Shown here one piece after another: positions 25,635-36,516 of a DNA stretch of 64,000 nt. The stretch spans positions 982,100 through 1,046,099 of the forward strand of contig JAIWND010000010.1 in assembly GCA_025330725.1 (NCBI GenBank), written 5' to 3'. The position numbers were made by a program, and so were the translations under genes. The stretch comes from Chlamydoabsidia padenii. Lineage: Eukaryota > Mucoromycota > Mucoromycetes > Mucorales > Cunninghamellaceae. Position 1 is the stretch's first letter, and every line of letters starts with the position of its first letter. Below the pieces are notes generated by a model. That model searched no databases. It worked only from the letters and a program-made list of their open reading frames with translations, and had not been told where the DNA came from.

Positions 25635-26306
25635 GTTGTATCTAATCTTTTTTGTTTGGATCGGTGAGAGTGCTCAATGGTAAAACACAATCAAGTATTT
25701 CAAAGTGGAAAAAAAGAGAAGGAACGCAAGAAGGGAACAAAAAAAAAATTTTGACCCACTGATATAACGAGGTTTTCAAATCCCGACGTGCGTGTGATTT
25801 TTTTTTTTTTTTTTTTTTGGCCCCTTTGAGCTCTAGAACTTTTAATGGATCTGCGTGGTCTTTTTATCATCAATACTTATAGGTACAAATCCAAAGGGAA
25901 TGTCTTGGTCTTTTTATTATTTGCCATCTAACGATTCGAGTCATCTAGTAAATGGAAAAAGTGACGTTTCTCAAAGAAGATCATTTACTTATCATCCAAG
26001 GTACAAAAAGAAGGACGTTGTACAGCTTACAAAAGATTTTCATCCCTTGTTTGCTTCAGCCATCTAGTCAAAAAAGAAAAAAACAAGCAACCAAAGGGAA
26101 AAAAAAAAAAAAGAGGTTGATCATATATCTCATCATGGTAGTCATATAAAATGGGAGTCCATCTTGATCAGCCCCCTCCCAAAAAGGCGGCGTTTAAATG
26201 TTTGTTTTTTGCATAATGGCGGGATACGAATATATGATAAGACTGGAGACCATAGTTTATTGACAAGAGTATACACTAACTACAATCTAAAGTAATAATA
26301 ACCAAA
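25635..26306. other. intergenic region with AAATCCCG element
   Basis: TTTTCAAATCCCGACG at 25773-25788 precedes a 20-nt T-run (25799-25818). CGGCGTTTAAATG (26188-26200) resembles the element on the minus strand. Two overlapping plus-strand frames of 65-70 codons (25855-26149) have simple Lys-rich ends and no family resemblance; not called. Confidence 0.4.
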
Positions 26307-28933
26307 TCAGAGCTGACGTTGTACTGTAAAGTGAGGAGCATCGTCAATCTTGGTGTAGCGGTCGATCCAGCCAATCACTATGAAAAGAATAGAGTGAGTG
26401 ATTTTTTTTTTTTTGAGCAGATTGTCCTTTCTTACCTTCGTGATGCCATTTCAAAGAGTTGGCCGGGTTCAGTACCCAATGATTTTCAGTAGGGAAGTAG
26501 ACGAATCTTGATGGGATATCTTGACGTTGTAAAGCGGTAAATACAGCAAGACCTTCCCCATCCACCAAACGGTAATCATGACCACCTAACAAATTATTAT
26601 TAGTCTCATTTGATAAACCCATCTCCTGTTCTTACCATGAATGACCAAAGTGGGTGTCTTCCATCGATGCACAAAGTTTGAAGGAGAGAATCGTTCGTAA
26701 CGGATACGGGCCAAAGGTTCATAAGCAGGTCCACCAAACTAAACCATAAAAAAACAAAACTGATTAGTATGGGACACCTCCATTCACAACGTACACTACT
26801 ACTTACTTCCTTTTCGGGAAAGTAAAGTTCATCTATGGATAAAAGCAGAAATAAAAAAAAGTAGATTAGAGCATGATACAGTCATGATATTCCTATGAAT
26901 CTACCTGTAGTGTAATAAGCATTGACGGCATTAAAGATCCCGTCATGACTAACCAGAGCCCTGAAACGGTTCGTATGACCATTTATATAGTTGATCATGG
27001 TAGCCCCATAACTAGCACCAAGAGCCACGACACGTTGAGCATCTAAATAATCAAATCGTTCGAGAGCCACATCCAAACCAACCATGGTATCTTCATAAGG
27101 ATGAGTAAACCAATTATTCTGGATCGCATCGGTGAAATCCTGGCCATACCCTGTCGAACCATGAGGATTGATCGCGATCACCACATACCCCGCCTGAGCA
27201 AACACCTGATAATTCCAACGAGTCGACCAACTATCTTCCCAAGCACTTTCCGGCCCACCGTGTATCAAGACAGCCACAGGGTATTTCTTGTTGACATCCA
27301 GACCCTGAGGCTTGACCAACCAGCTGTGAATGGTATGACCCAATGCACCAGTAAACGTGAATTCTTCAGGTTGAGCAAAAGAAAAGTCATCCATTAATGT
27401 CTTGAGTGCTTCAGATGTACCATGACGATGTAATTCACCCGTGGTGAGATCCAATGAGTGGGCAATGGCAGGATGGTTCATGGAGCTGACAGTAAAGAGC
27501 AGAGTGTTGTTGTGGACTAGAGTGACACCAGAGACAACATGATCATTGGTCAGAGTGGTGATGGATTCCGTGGCGAGATCGATGGCAAACAGTTTGGCCC
27601 GACCGTATTCTTCAGCCACGGCATACAGCACCGATTCGTCCGCCGAGAAAACGAGTTGAGAGGGGCTGCGATCCCAGTCTTGCACGATTTCCACCCGCGA
27701 CTTGGTTTGAGGGTCATAGATCACAATACGGTTACGATCGGCTTCGAATTGAGCCACCTTCATTTGCAGATAGGCCAAACGTCCAGATTGAGGACCATAG
27801 CTGGGTCCAGCACTAGCAGCAGGGATGTCTTGGTTCAATGCTACAGGTGTGGATTCTTTGTCTTCTTCTTGAAGAGATAATGTGTAGATATGTTGAGATG
27901 TTTGCCAGGCATTGTCACGAGTAGAGATCTTGGATACAAACGCAATTTCAGTACCTAATAAAATAAAGAAGAAGTGATCAGTATGTTTTCTCGTCTTTCT
28001 TTCTCTTTTTAATCTTACCATCGTTAGATACAACATAGTCTGAGGCACCACCCAATGGGAAGAGAGGAGATTGCTAAGTTAAAAAAAAAGTTAATCAACC
28101 TATTCACTATCTTTTTGATTTCTCTATCATGCTTACCAGACCAGTTCCTTTTAATAAATTACGAGGTGAATTCTTCAATTGATATTTATTATCTACCAAG
28201 TCCAAGGTTACCACAAAGAGAGCGTTACGTTTTTCAGGCACAAAAGTATCCCAATGTCTATTTAAATAATTAAACCCCCCCCCATCCGTTAAAACAAGGT
28301 CATGAGACACACACAGCCTTACCTAACCATCAATTCATCGAACACCAAAGCATTATCCTTCTTGGTTTTCTTGATTTCTTCATCCTTGTCCTTGGTTTGT
28401 TCCAAAGTGTCCAAATTAGGGTAAACCAAAGAGGAAAAGGTCAATAATTTCCGAGCTGGATTATACTTGATGTCGCCAAATCCAATAGGGAAATCTGTCA
28501 CCCGATAAGGTTCTTGTTCATGGTGAATATCCACCACATAAAGTTGTGCCACCGAGTCGCTCGTCTTCTTCCATAGGTAGGCTACATGACGGTCGTCTAA
28601 AAAGAGAGGTTCAGAAAGAGAGTCGCCCAGATCCCCTGTTGTCAAGTCTTGTACATTAGATGTTTCCAAGTCGAGCAAGTATAACTTTTGTTGCGTCTAG
28701 AGGTTCAAGAGGGGTTGTTTTTTTTAGTATGACAGGATAGAGTCAAAAGGAAGGTTTCTTACCTTGTCTTCTTTAGCAAAGTACTGCGATTCGGCATAAA
28801 CAGCATGTCGACCTGAAGGAGAAGGCAAGACACCACCAGGACGAGGAAGACCCACCAAGTCATCAGCTGTGAATGGTCGAGCCATAATGGCAGATGCCAT
28901 TAAAGTAATGACACCAACTAGACGAATTAGCAT
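26307..28933 (-). CDS. DPP5-type secreted serine peptidase (family S9)
   Basis: About nine exons encode roughly 690 residues. A signal peptide (MLIRLVGVITLMASAIMA) is followed by the beta-propeller region and a C-terminal alpha/beta hydrolase: VLIHGGPESAWEDSW, INPHGSTGYGQDFTDAIQNNWF, catalytic Ser in VVALGASYGATM, Asp in GHDYRLVDGEG, and His in FPTENHWVLNP. The order and spacing match fungal dipeptidyl peptidase V, an extracellular enzyme that removes dipeptides from peptides and is often an abundant secreted antigen. The active-site triad is complete. The start at 28933 opens the signal peptide. The gene faces RPS29 across a nearly 1-kb promoter region. Confidence 0.9.
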
Positions 28934-29375
28934 GATAAAGATTTATGTTGTGGGAAAAAGAAGAAGGATTAAAGTCTACCGGGTAAAATAATAGATATCT
29001 AAATCTCGACACCAGTTAATTAAAACGCCGCTTCACTTCTTTATAGGACCACTCTCTACACACACCTTAAAAAGTGACAGGTCGATCGTTGCACATTCAT
29101 CACATGGACCTTATCAAAGCCCTATTCGCCATTAGATAAGCTGGTGGTGTTATAAAGGACGATGATTTTAATAGGTATATACAACTTTGCCTGCTGACTC
29201 ACTCGTCCGTGTTGTCGGGAGACTGCTTACACACCAAATCGTACACTTATTTCCTTATTTGTATCATTCGCGTATCGAGACAAACAAATGAATAACAACA
29301 TACATGCAGACAAGTAAACAGAATCATACAGTATCATATGATAAAAAACATTGGTTTATTGATACATACATAAAA

Positions 29376-29415
<40 letters not shown>

Positions 29416-29905
29416 GGGATTTGCTAAGAGACTACTAACTATTCCAACGTGTAACATGCGCTGTATATACAAAGTCCACCTATTACTTGATTTTTACGGT
29501 TGCACACCACGTCTGTTCATGAGGGAGGATAACCTACCTATTGGTTGGTAATATAATGAAGACTCAATTGACAAAAGAAGGAATGCATGAATTCAAGAAA
29601 AAGGGAAGAGTCGGGGTTTGGAATACGTTTGCACCAAAAGAAGATGGAATGAATGCTGGCAAACGATAGGTTTTGCCATCCTAAAGTATACCAGTAAATT
29701 TTTTTTTTTTTCTTCCTCTATCACGCCTTCCACCATCATCGAGAATAAACACGTCTTTTTTAAAGAAACCCTGAGCTTGAAGAAAAAGTATGAAGAAAAA
29801 AAGGAGCCCTCCATTTGATTGGCTCCAAGCCACCAGTCAAGATATCGGGGAATCCCCTTTTTTCTTCCCTCTCTCTTTCTTTCTCTTTTCATTCTTTAAT
29901 ACATC
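28934..29905. other. divergent promoter region of DPP5 and RPS29
   Basis: ATCTAAATCTCGACAC (from 28997) and TTAAAACGCCGCTTC (about 29020-29034) are degenerate copies of the recurring element near DPP5. AGTCGGGGTTTGGAA (29609-29623) is AAACCCCG on the minus strand, 280 bp before RPS29. An A33 run is at 29381-29413. The 40 bp before the RPS29 ATG are pyrimidine-rich (TTCCCTCTCTCTTTCTTTC), as often seen at ribosomal protein transcription starts. No further gene recognised. Confidence 0.4.
29381..29413. repeat. A33 homopolymer
   Basis: Uninterrupted A run in intergenic DNA. Confidence 0.85.
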
Positions 29906-30215
29906 ATGGCCCACGCTAACGTTTGGAACTCTCGCCCCAAGACCTATGGTAAAGGCTCTCGCCAATGGTAAGTGATATGGTAATAGAATAAAGAAAAAGT
30001 ACCAACTAACTAACTGACTGACTTTCTTTATAGTCGTGTGTGTGCTCATCAAGCTGGTTTGATTCGCAAGTACAACCTCAACATTTGTCGCCAATGTTTC
30101 CGTGAATATGCCAATGATATTGGTTTCCACAAGGTAACTTTTGAACAGAAAAAAAAGGGGGGGGGAGAATGAAGCCTAGTGGTATGGTGACCAAGACAAT
30201 TGATACTGACTGACT

Positions 30216-30260
<45 letters not shown>

Positions 30261-30273
30261 ACAGTACCGTTAA
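29906..30273 (+). CDS. RPS29: ribosomal protein S29 (uS14)
   Basis: Three exons (29906-29967, 30034-30133 and 30265-30273) encode 56 residues, the normal size. The protein is a small zinc-binding component of the 40S head: [20 protein letters not shown], then [23 protein letters not shown] with the CxxC...CxxC zinc site, ending [10 protein letters not shown]. The last exon holds only Tyr-Arg-stop. Intron 2 contains a T41 run that ends just before the acceptor (GACAG|TAC). Confidence 0.97.
30219..30259 (+). repeat. T41 homopolymer as polypyrimidine tract in RPS29 intron 2
   Basis: Forty-one T in a row preceded by TGACTGACTGACT (a TGAC repeat with branch-point-like CTGAC) and followed by GACAG, the 3' splice site. 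Confidence 0.9.
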
Positions 30274-30445
30274 AAAACCCTTTGGAACCCTTCTGGTTTT
30301 GGCACGCACCCCTATCTTAAATGGGTTGATTTGATCATATTATAATATTTACTTTTACTTGGGTTTCTGCCCTCCATCATCATACTATGTGAAATAAAAA
30401 TTAAAAAAATCTGAAACCCCCATCTCCCATTGCTTTTTAAAAAGC

Positions 30446-30447
<2 letters not shown>

Positions 30448-30477
<30 letters not shown>
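30448..30477 (+). repeat. CT microsatellite in the SHO1 leader
   Basis: About fifteen CT units, 34-63 bp upstream of the ATG; a similar CT tract precedes the VPS9-domain gene. Confidence 0.8.
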
Positions 30478-30480
<3 letters not shown>

Positions 30481-30510
30481 TTCTCTTCTTTTATTAAATA
30501 TACTTAAAAA

Positions 30511-31560
30511 ATGGCAGGATTTACTACCTTTACTTTGACAAATCCTATTGTGCTTACTGTCTCTATTTTGGCTGTGGTAAGTAGAAGAAGAAATGAAATA
30601 GGAACTTTTGGTAATGATTTATGGACGTAGATTGGGTGGTTTATTCTATTTGTTGGTGGTTGTGTTGCTGCCTTCCATGGTATTACTTGGTGGATTATTA
30701 TTTACAATCTCTTTGTGATTGTACTTGTGTATGTTGGTACTGGTTGCTCCAAATTGGCTAATTATAAAAACATGGTAAATGAAGTGATTCATGCATATCA
30801 TATGCATATCTTTCTAACCCATGTTTTTATTCTTCCTAGGTCATGATATTACTGACTATTAGTATTGTTTACTTGACTTATCTCATTCCTATCTTACTTG
30901 ATGATGATGCTACATCTCATGGAGCAAGAGCTGCTGCTGGTGGTGCTGTCATCTTGATCATTTGTGAAGTAAGTATATCTTTTATATCTATATTTTATAC
31001 TTAACTTCTCTCTATTCATTCTTATAGTTTATCTGGATCTTCCTCTTTGGTTCCGATGAAGAATCATGGGTCCATCAAACTACTCACCGTTACAATGATT
31101 CTGGTCCAACCATGGGAAGTATCTCCACACCTGCTGTCATCCAACGTCAATTGAATCGTACAGGCATCTCGAATAGTTTCCGAAAGAACCGTGACAGACC
31201 TTTACCTGAATTCAACAATGAAAAGGATTTAGCCGATGGTGGTGCGCACGTTTCTCAAGCCACTGCTTTACACAACTGTAAGTACATATTGGACTGGATG
31301 ATCATTTCTTTTATTAATTAATTAACAATATACATATCATAGATCAAGCAAGTCCTGATGATCCTAACGAAATCTCATTTGAAAAGAACGAAGTCTTGGA
31401 AATCTTGGATCGTAAAGGAAACTGGTGGCAAGCACGCAAAGCAGATGGATCCACTGGCATTGTCCCATCTAATTATGTAAGTTGCCTATTATATAAAATT
31501 TAAATGTAATGGATCATAGTACTGATTTGTTTATATTATCACCACTAGTTTGAATCATAA
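30511..31560 (+). CDS. SHO1: SHO1-type osmosensor, four transmembrane helices plus SH3
   Basis: Six exons encode about 265 residues. Four membrane helices occupy residues about 10-125 ([69 protein letters not shown]). A linker follows, and a C-terminal SH3 domain: [50 protein letters not shown]. This is the SHO1 layout. SHO1 sits at the plasma membrane and feeds the HOG MAP-kinase pathway through SH3 binding to the Pbs2-type kinase. A CT dinucleotide repeat (30448-30477) lies in the leader just before the ATG. The frame is intact throughout. Confidence 0.93.
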
Positions 31561-31766
31561 ATGATTGATCTAGTATGTAGTATCGTTTTTTTTTTAGTGT
31601 GTAGTATCTTTACCTAGTAAATAATAAAACTTAATCTTTTAATTTAATAATAATGATTTGTATAAATGAAGTTTTATTGATTGAATAAAAAGAGAGAGGA
31701 GGGGGGAGGGACTGGATATAATGTAAGTAAAATGTGTGTATGTACAGCTATAGTGAATGCAACCTA

Positions 31767-33235
31767 TTAATCTAATTTAACAATATGGGGATTGGGAATA
31801 ACAACTAAAGATATTAATAAAAGACAACCCATGGTAATAGCACCTGTAGTATAGCATAATGTCGGACCAAACAACCAATAAATAGCACAAGCAGAGAGAG
31901 GACCACACGCACGACCCAGTTGACCAAAGCTACGAAAGACCCCCAGTATCTTTCCTTTCTCTTTTTCATGTTGACAATGCATACTGGCCAGACTTGTCAG
32001 ACAATTCACTACTGTCCCACTTGTCATGGCCAAACACCCTACCCCACCATAGAGCCACCAACGTGTGGTGTGAGACCCGACCATGGCTAAACATCCTAAA
32101 CCGATGGCACCAAACAACATCCCCTGCACCACCAATCGTTTTTCACCCGCCGCCTTTTGTCGTCGTACATAACCACCTTGGATCAATGCCGATAGGATGC
32201 CCATAAATCCCAATAGTTTTCCTTGTTGCATATGGCTATAGTCCAGTACATCAAATGTCAAAAACACCAAGGTGAACTCCATCCCGGAAAATAAGAATGT
32301 GAAGACACATTGGATCCAATTCAGTCGATCGATACTAGTACCCTTGTCAGAGGGTGGTGATGTGGTCTTGGTGTCTTGTGGTGGTGATGTCGTCGGTGAA
32401 TTAAACGCGGTTTCGGGTAAATAGGTGATCAAGTACATGGTTTCAATCAATAAAAGGACCAGTCCTATCAAAGCTGCCATTGAATAAGGATATAAACCTG
32501 GAACTACATCAGCCAGCCATGTTTGTGAGAGATCAATGGATGCAAACCACGCTCCCAGAGGTGGTCCAAAAGTAAACGCAGTAGCAAAGGCAATACCCAC
32601 CATCGCCTATAATCAAGTTGGTTAGTTTTTTTTTTTTCTTTTTTTCTTTTTTCTTCCTATTGTATACACTTGCCATGTTTCTTGATCTTGATTCAGGAGA
32701 GGTAACATCAGAGATGATGGCAATACTGAGTTGTACATTGCCTTCAGAGAGTCCAGCAACGATACGAGCCAAAAGGAAGAGACTAAAGGAACGAGCCACC
32801 AGCCAGATACTTGTAGAGATTATATTAAAGACCATTGTACACAAAAGCACCTTGCGTCGTCCATACTTGTCGCTAGCATTACCAAGTCGTGGTGATACGA
32901 TGAATTGCAACAAGGAGAAGAGTGAGCCAATAAATCCACCAAGAATCACCGTATCCCATTTGCTATCGCCCGAGTGATTAATCCAATGCTTGTATCCTTC
33001 CAGCCATCGTATAAAGTGAGCAAGTATCGATGTCTAAATAAAATGGTCTAGTGAGTTGTACGAGTCTTTTTTCTTTTCTTCTTCTTTTTACCGTATCTGT
33101 ATCGTGGAGTTGATAAAAGTTTAAAAGTCGAGGGAATAATGGAAGGATGATGGTAAAAGATAAGAGATCCAAGAGTAAGGCCAAAAAGACAACACGGACA
33201 ACCTTGTTTTCTTGTTGTTTGCTCAAAGGTACCAT
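31767..33235 (-). CDS. major facilitator superfamily transporter, MFSD10/TETRAN-like
   Basis: Three exons (about 33235-33092, 33033-32674, 32606-31767) encode about 445 residues with 12 predicted membrane helices. Helix 1 is VVFLALLLDLLSFTIILPLFPRLL (split here for length only); the loop 2-3 motif is GNASDKYGRRKVLL, followed by RIVAGLSEGNVQLSIAIISDVTSPESRSR typical of TetA-like drug:H+ antiporters. The lumenal loop with SGDSKWDTVILGGFIGSLFS resembles MFSD10 proteins, for which organic anion transport has been reported. The second intron (32607-32673) uses a GC donor (ATG|GCAAGT), and the splice gives RNMAMVGIAFATAFTFGP. A TTTCAAATCCCGCTC element lies about 75 bp upstream, shared with the divergent NDUFS5 gene. 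The substrate is unknown. Confidence 0.82.
32607..32673 (-). other. GC-AG intron in the MFS gene
   Basis: Donor AACATG|GCAAGTG, acceptor GATTATAG|GCGATG. The joined frame restores the conserved start of transmembrane helix 5. Confidence 0.65.
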
Positions 33236-33303
33236 GGAGAGAGTAAAATAAAGGAAGAGAGAGGGAGAAAGACCTCACGTCACTTTGGAGCCAATTCCTC
33301 AAT

Positions 33304-33320
33304 GATTTCAAATCCCGCTC
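33304..33320 (+). promoter_or_regulatory. AAATCCCG element between MFS and NDUFS5 genes
   Basis: GATTTCAAATCCCGCTC, in the 170-bp gap between two divergent ATGs (33235 minus, 33406 plus). One of the cleanest copies of the recurring element. Confidence 0.5.
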
Positions 33321-33405
33321 CACTTGCCATGATGGCCATGTTTTTTTTTGTTTTCTTCTTCTTTACCCCACTTTTTCTCTCTTCCCTCCCTTACATTATT
33401 CGACA

Positions 33406-33870
33406 ATGGCTTCTGGCTTTGGTTACGATGGCGGTAATATTGAAGAACAAAAAACTTTTATCCATTTCTTAGTACTTTTGTTTATATACCTCCATTCCCC
33501 AACCAATCAATTGAACTGACCACCACTTGTTTTATTGTATAGGTCGTGGACGATGCTTCCAATTTTGGCAGGAATTCAATAAATGTTATGCCTCTGCCGA
33601 CTTTCCTCAACAATGTCTTGCTCAACGTGACGATTACCTCGAATGTCTGCACCATACCAAAGAGGTAAAAAAGAACAACCAATAATCGTTTTAAAAACTG
33701 ACACTTTTTGTTATTGTTACCAGTTTGCTCGAGTCACTCGTATCAAAACCGAAGAATTAAAACAAGCCCATAAAAATCAACAAGCTGCCGAACAAGCCAA
33801 GAAGGATGCTAACACTGCCGCCGAAAGTAACTTGCCTCGATTGAATATTATTAACGAAACCAAAGCCTAA
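33406..33870 (+). CDS. NDUFS5: NADH dehydrogenase complex I subunit NDUFS5 (15 kDa)
   Basis: Three exons (33406-33435, 33542-33664, 33724-33870) encode about 99 residues. MASGFGYDGGRGRCF opens the protein; two CX9C motifs follow (CFQFWQEFNKC and CLAQRDDYLEC) with the family sequence ECLHHTKE, then a charged helical tail. Twin CX9C proteins are imported and oxidised in the mitochondrial intermembrane space; NDUFS5 is an accessory subunit of complex I there. The start is set by the short first exon; its donor is GGCG|GTAATA. Confidence 0.92.
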
Positions 33871-34569
33871 TAGGATTCCATGTTAGACCTCCCCACCCTA
33901 GTTTAGACTCCATATATATCTCCAATGTTTGTGTTATTAAATAAAGATTATGATCCCATTAACTATTTGTATGTATAAAAAAAGATGATTTTTATTATTT
34001 GACACTATTAAAAAAGTAAGGGTACTTGGCTAATGGTAAACTTTATCGTATAAGCTGGATTTAAACGTCTTATTATAAACGAGCCTTTCCCTTCCCCCAG
34101 AAATCACATAATGTCAGCCCCGACCAGTCTTGAAAATGAGTACCGTTGAATCGCCTCAAAACACAATCTCATTCAACATCCTTTTTTTTTTTATTTTTTT
34201 TTAAAAAAAGGTCAGGGTAAAACGATCTTGAGGCTATACTGCTCCATACAGTGGAATTGGTACAATGGCCATTATGTAAACTTTATTGGAAATAGGCTAA
34301 GGAATGCACATGGTCACTTTTGTCATTAGCATCACTTGTTCAATGAGGCAGTAGAGCTCTCTTAAGATTCAAGGTGAGGGTAAGCGGGGTTTGCAATAAG
34401 TTTGTTCTTTCAAAGCCTGTCGGGAGTTCAATTTACGTAATTTTATGGAAGGGAAAGGTTTGTATCTATCATAAAAATCTATTCCCGAACTGTCCTGACT
34501 TTTATTATTATTTTACAAATGCTGATTGACTAATGAAATGCATCAAAACCTTTTTTGAGGCCGAACGAC
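33871..34569. other. intergenic region at the edge of a repeat-rich block
   Basis: AATAAAGAT at about 33939-33947 is a likely polyadenylation signal of NDUFS5. A T-run meeting an A-run (34182-34209) and AGCGGGGTTTGCAA (34383-34396; AAACCCCG on the minus strand) are visible. No gene recognised. Confidence 0.35.
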
Positions 34570-35305
34570 CAGAATTGATCGATGCAAAACCTCATCCGGT
34601 AACACGGATCCTGTCTTCAGTATGTGCTGCAACAGCGGCAAGATCAATATTGCATGGCCACATCCTCCTCCCGAACCTCTTTTGTCTTGGATTACGGACA
34701 CCAACTTTGCTGCCCAGTGTCTCTCTATTGGAAATAGTGAACCACCTTACCATGAAAAGGTACCCGCAAACAAGACTGGCCTTTGGATTCTGAAGACATT
34801 TCAACCATTACAGTATTAACAAAATATATCCTGTCCTCAGCCAACACCAATATCCCTCTTTTTACATCACCCATACCACCCGCACGACGAAAAATGCATT
34901 TGTGGATCGGATCAGCATAGAAGCAACAGAATCTTTTCCCGGTGAAGCCAAGACATACAAATCAATGGACGCCCTCATTGACAGCGACGATCCCTTCAAC
35001 TACTCTATCAACATGATATTTGTAACGGGACAAAGATTTATGTGGTAGAACTATTACAACACTCTATTCAAGTACGATCGTTTGGCAAGAACAAGGATTC
35101 CCTGATTCGAAGAATTCACTATACAAGTAAAGAATCCAAATGCCCTTTTACCCTGCGTCACCGACGATTGCCTGTCCGTCCTGCGTTTGCCATGACTATT
35201 CACATAAGCCAGGGGCAAACTCTGAACCATATTGGCACATACTTGAAACAAAGCGTATTCACCCATGGTCACTTGTATTTTGCAATGTCCCGTGTTTCTG
35301 ATTGA
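34570..35305 (+). mobile_element. decayed, internally deleted Helitron (Rep/PIF1-type helicase remnant)
   Basis: Two homologous blocks survive. The first (about 34599-34819) reads GNTDPVFSMCCNSGKI followed by a PPPEPLLSW segment, as in the Cys-rich region that opens the Helitron-like N domain. The second (about 34890-35305) reads SIEATESFPGEAKTYKSMDA, then CNGTKIYVVELLQHSIQV, PFTLRHRRLPVRPAFAMTIH, SQGQTLNHIG and HGHLYFAMSRVSD, which are the C-terminal motifs (V, VI) of Helitron PIF1 helicases. The Rep domain and most of the helicase are missing, and a short deletion lies before CNGT. Element termini were not found. This is a pseudogene; the last block keeps an open frame to the stop at 35303-35305. 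Confidence 0.8.
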
Positions 35306-35516
35306 GCAAACATGTATGTGGCTGCCCATTGTCTTCTTCCTCTTCTCCATCTGATCCTTCTGCTAATAAAATGGTTTACCTAGATGTAATGCTGTAGATT
35401 GTTTGGTAGTATAGTTTGTCCCTTTTATCCCATCCTTTTTATTATTGTTATTATCAATAAACGACTGGGCCGCCGACTGGCGTCCCTTGTTGGGCTCTAT
35501 CTGGTATCTTTCAATG

Positions 35517-35600
35517 ATTGGGCTACGACGAGTGTCTGTATGTAATTAGGCTATGACGGACATTCGTATGTAATTGGGTTATAACGGGTGTTGTTATAGT
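35517..35600. repeat. three 28-bp tandem repeats
   Basis: Units 35517-35544, 35545-35572 and 35573-35600 share the frame ATTGGGCTA-GACGG-TGT--GTATGTA with point differences. A more degenerate unit may precede them (GTTGGGCTCTATC from 35489). They lie between the Helitron remnant and a dispersed repeat copy. Confidence 0.75.
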
Positions 35601-35669
35601 GTAGGCATTGGTTTTGACATGGATAGCGGATTTGGGAAGGGGAATGCTAGGCGTCTGGAAAGTACGCAC

Positions 35670-35910
35670 CGAATTTTGGAAGACCACTACTCACTCATTT
35701 GTCAACCGATGCTAATGATTAAAATGGCGATGTGCATACTAGGATTTATTTCCAGCATACTTTACCGCAAAAGCCAAGCTCCAAGACTCTTGTGTCAGTA
35801 TGTTCAGGCTTGCGATGACTTTTACCTTTTCTTTGCGACGATGATATTTTTTTCTAGACGAAAGGAAACTTCATTTTCAAATACCGAACACCAAAATTCC
35901 GTGTGCCTAG
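35670..35910 (+). repeat. dispersed repeat family, copy A
   Basis: About 240 bp similar to copies B (47570-47800) and C (47808-48030). Shared landmarks in order: GATGCTAATGATTAAA, TTTCCA-CATACTTTACCGCAAA, CTTGTGTCAGTATGT, GATGACTTTTACCTTT, TTTGCGACGA, TTCATTTTCAAATACCGAAC and ACCAAAATTC. No coding capacity is apparent. The motif position TTTTCAAATACCG corresponds to TTTTCAAATCCCG in copy B. Confidence 0.8.
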
Positions 35911-36516
35911 CATAGCAAGTCTCAAAAACCAGTATTTCTGTTGTATGCCCTCTTGACCAACTCCTGAACAAGTTAAAATTTTGAAATCCCGCCATATTCT
36001 TTTCCCAAGGGGTGATCGTTAAAGTTCACCCCCGTACTAAGTATTGCTGGCGAAGATTTGTAAGGGATAGGTACATATCTTCCAAGTAGTCAGGCAATAT
36101 CAACCTTTCGAAGCACTGTAATCTGTTTCAAACATTTCGTACATATCGTAAATTCATTTTGTCATTTCCCGTAGTGTCCATCCTGCATATTTCCCCACCT
36201 GACGTTTAGAGTCAGGATCGTACCATTTGATGTATAGCTTCCTTTATTTTAAACGATAGCTATAACCTTCAGGATTGTAATGAACTAAACAGAAAAGAGA
36301 AAGCATTATTGATTGTCAATTGATGGTTATATTAACTTCTCCATGATATAACAAGATCTAAAGAAGGAAATGGAAGGAATAAGAATCTTCTTTTTTTCAT
36401 GCAACAAGATAGGACTGAAGCCACATAACTGTGAATTTTCTCCTCCTTATCTTTTGCTTTTTACTTTTCATCTTCTTTATTCTTTCATTCGTTATATATA
36501 CCTTTAACTTTAACTG
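35911..36516. other. gene-free spacer between repeat copy A and the Fanzor-like remnant
   Basis: TTTTGAAATCCCGCC at 35979-35993 is another clean copy of the recurring element. The rest is AT-rich, with no recognisable frame or repeat. Confidence 0.35.
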
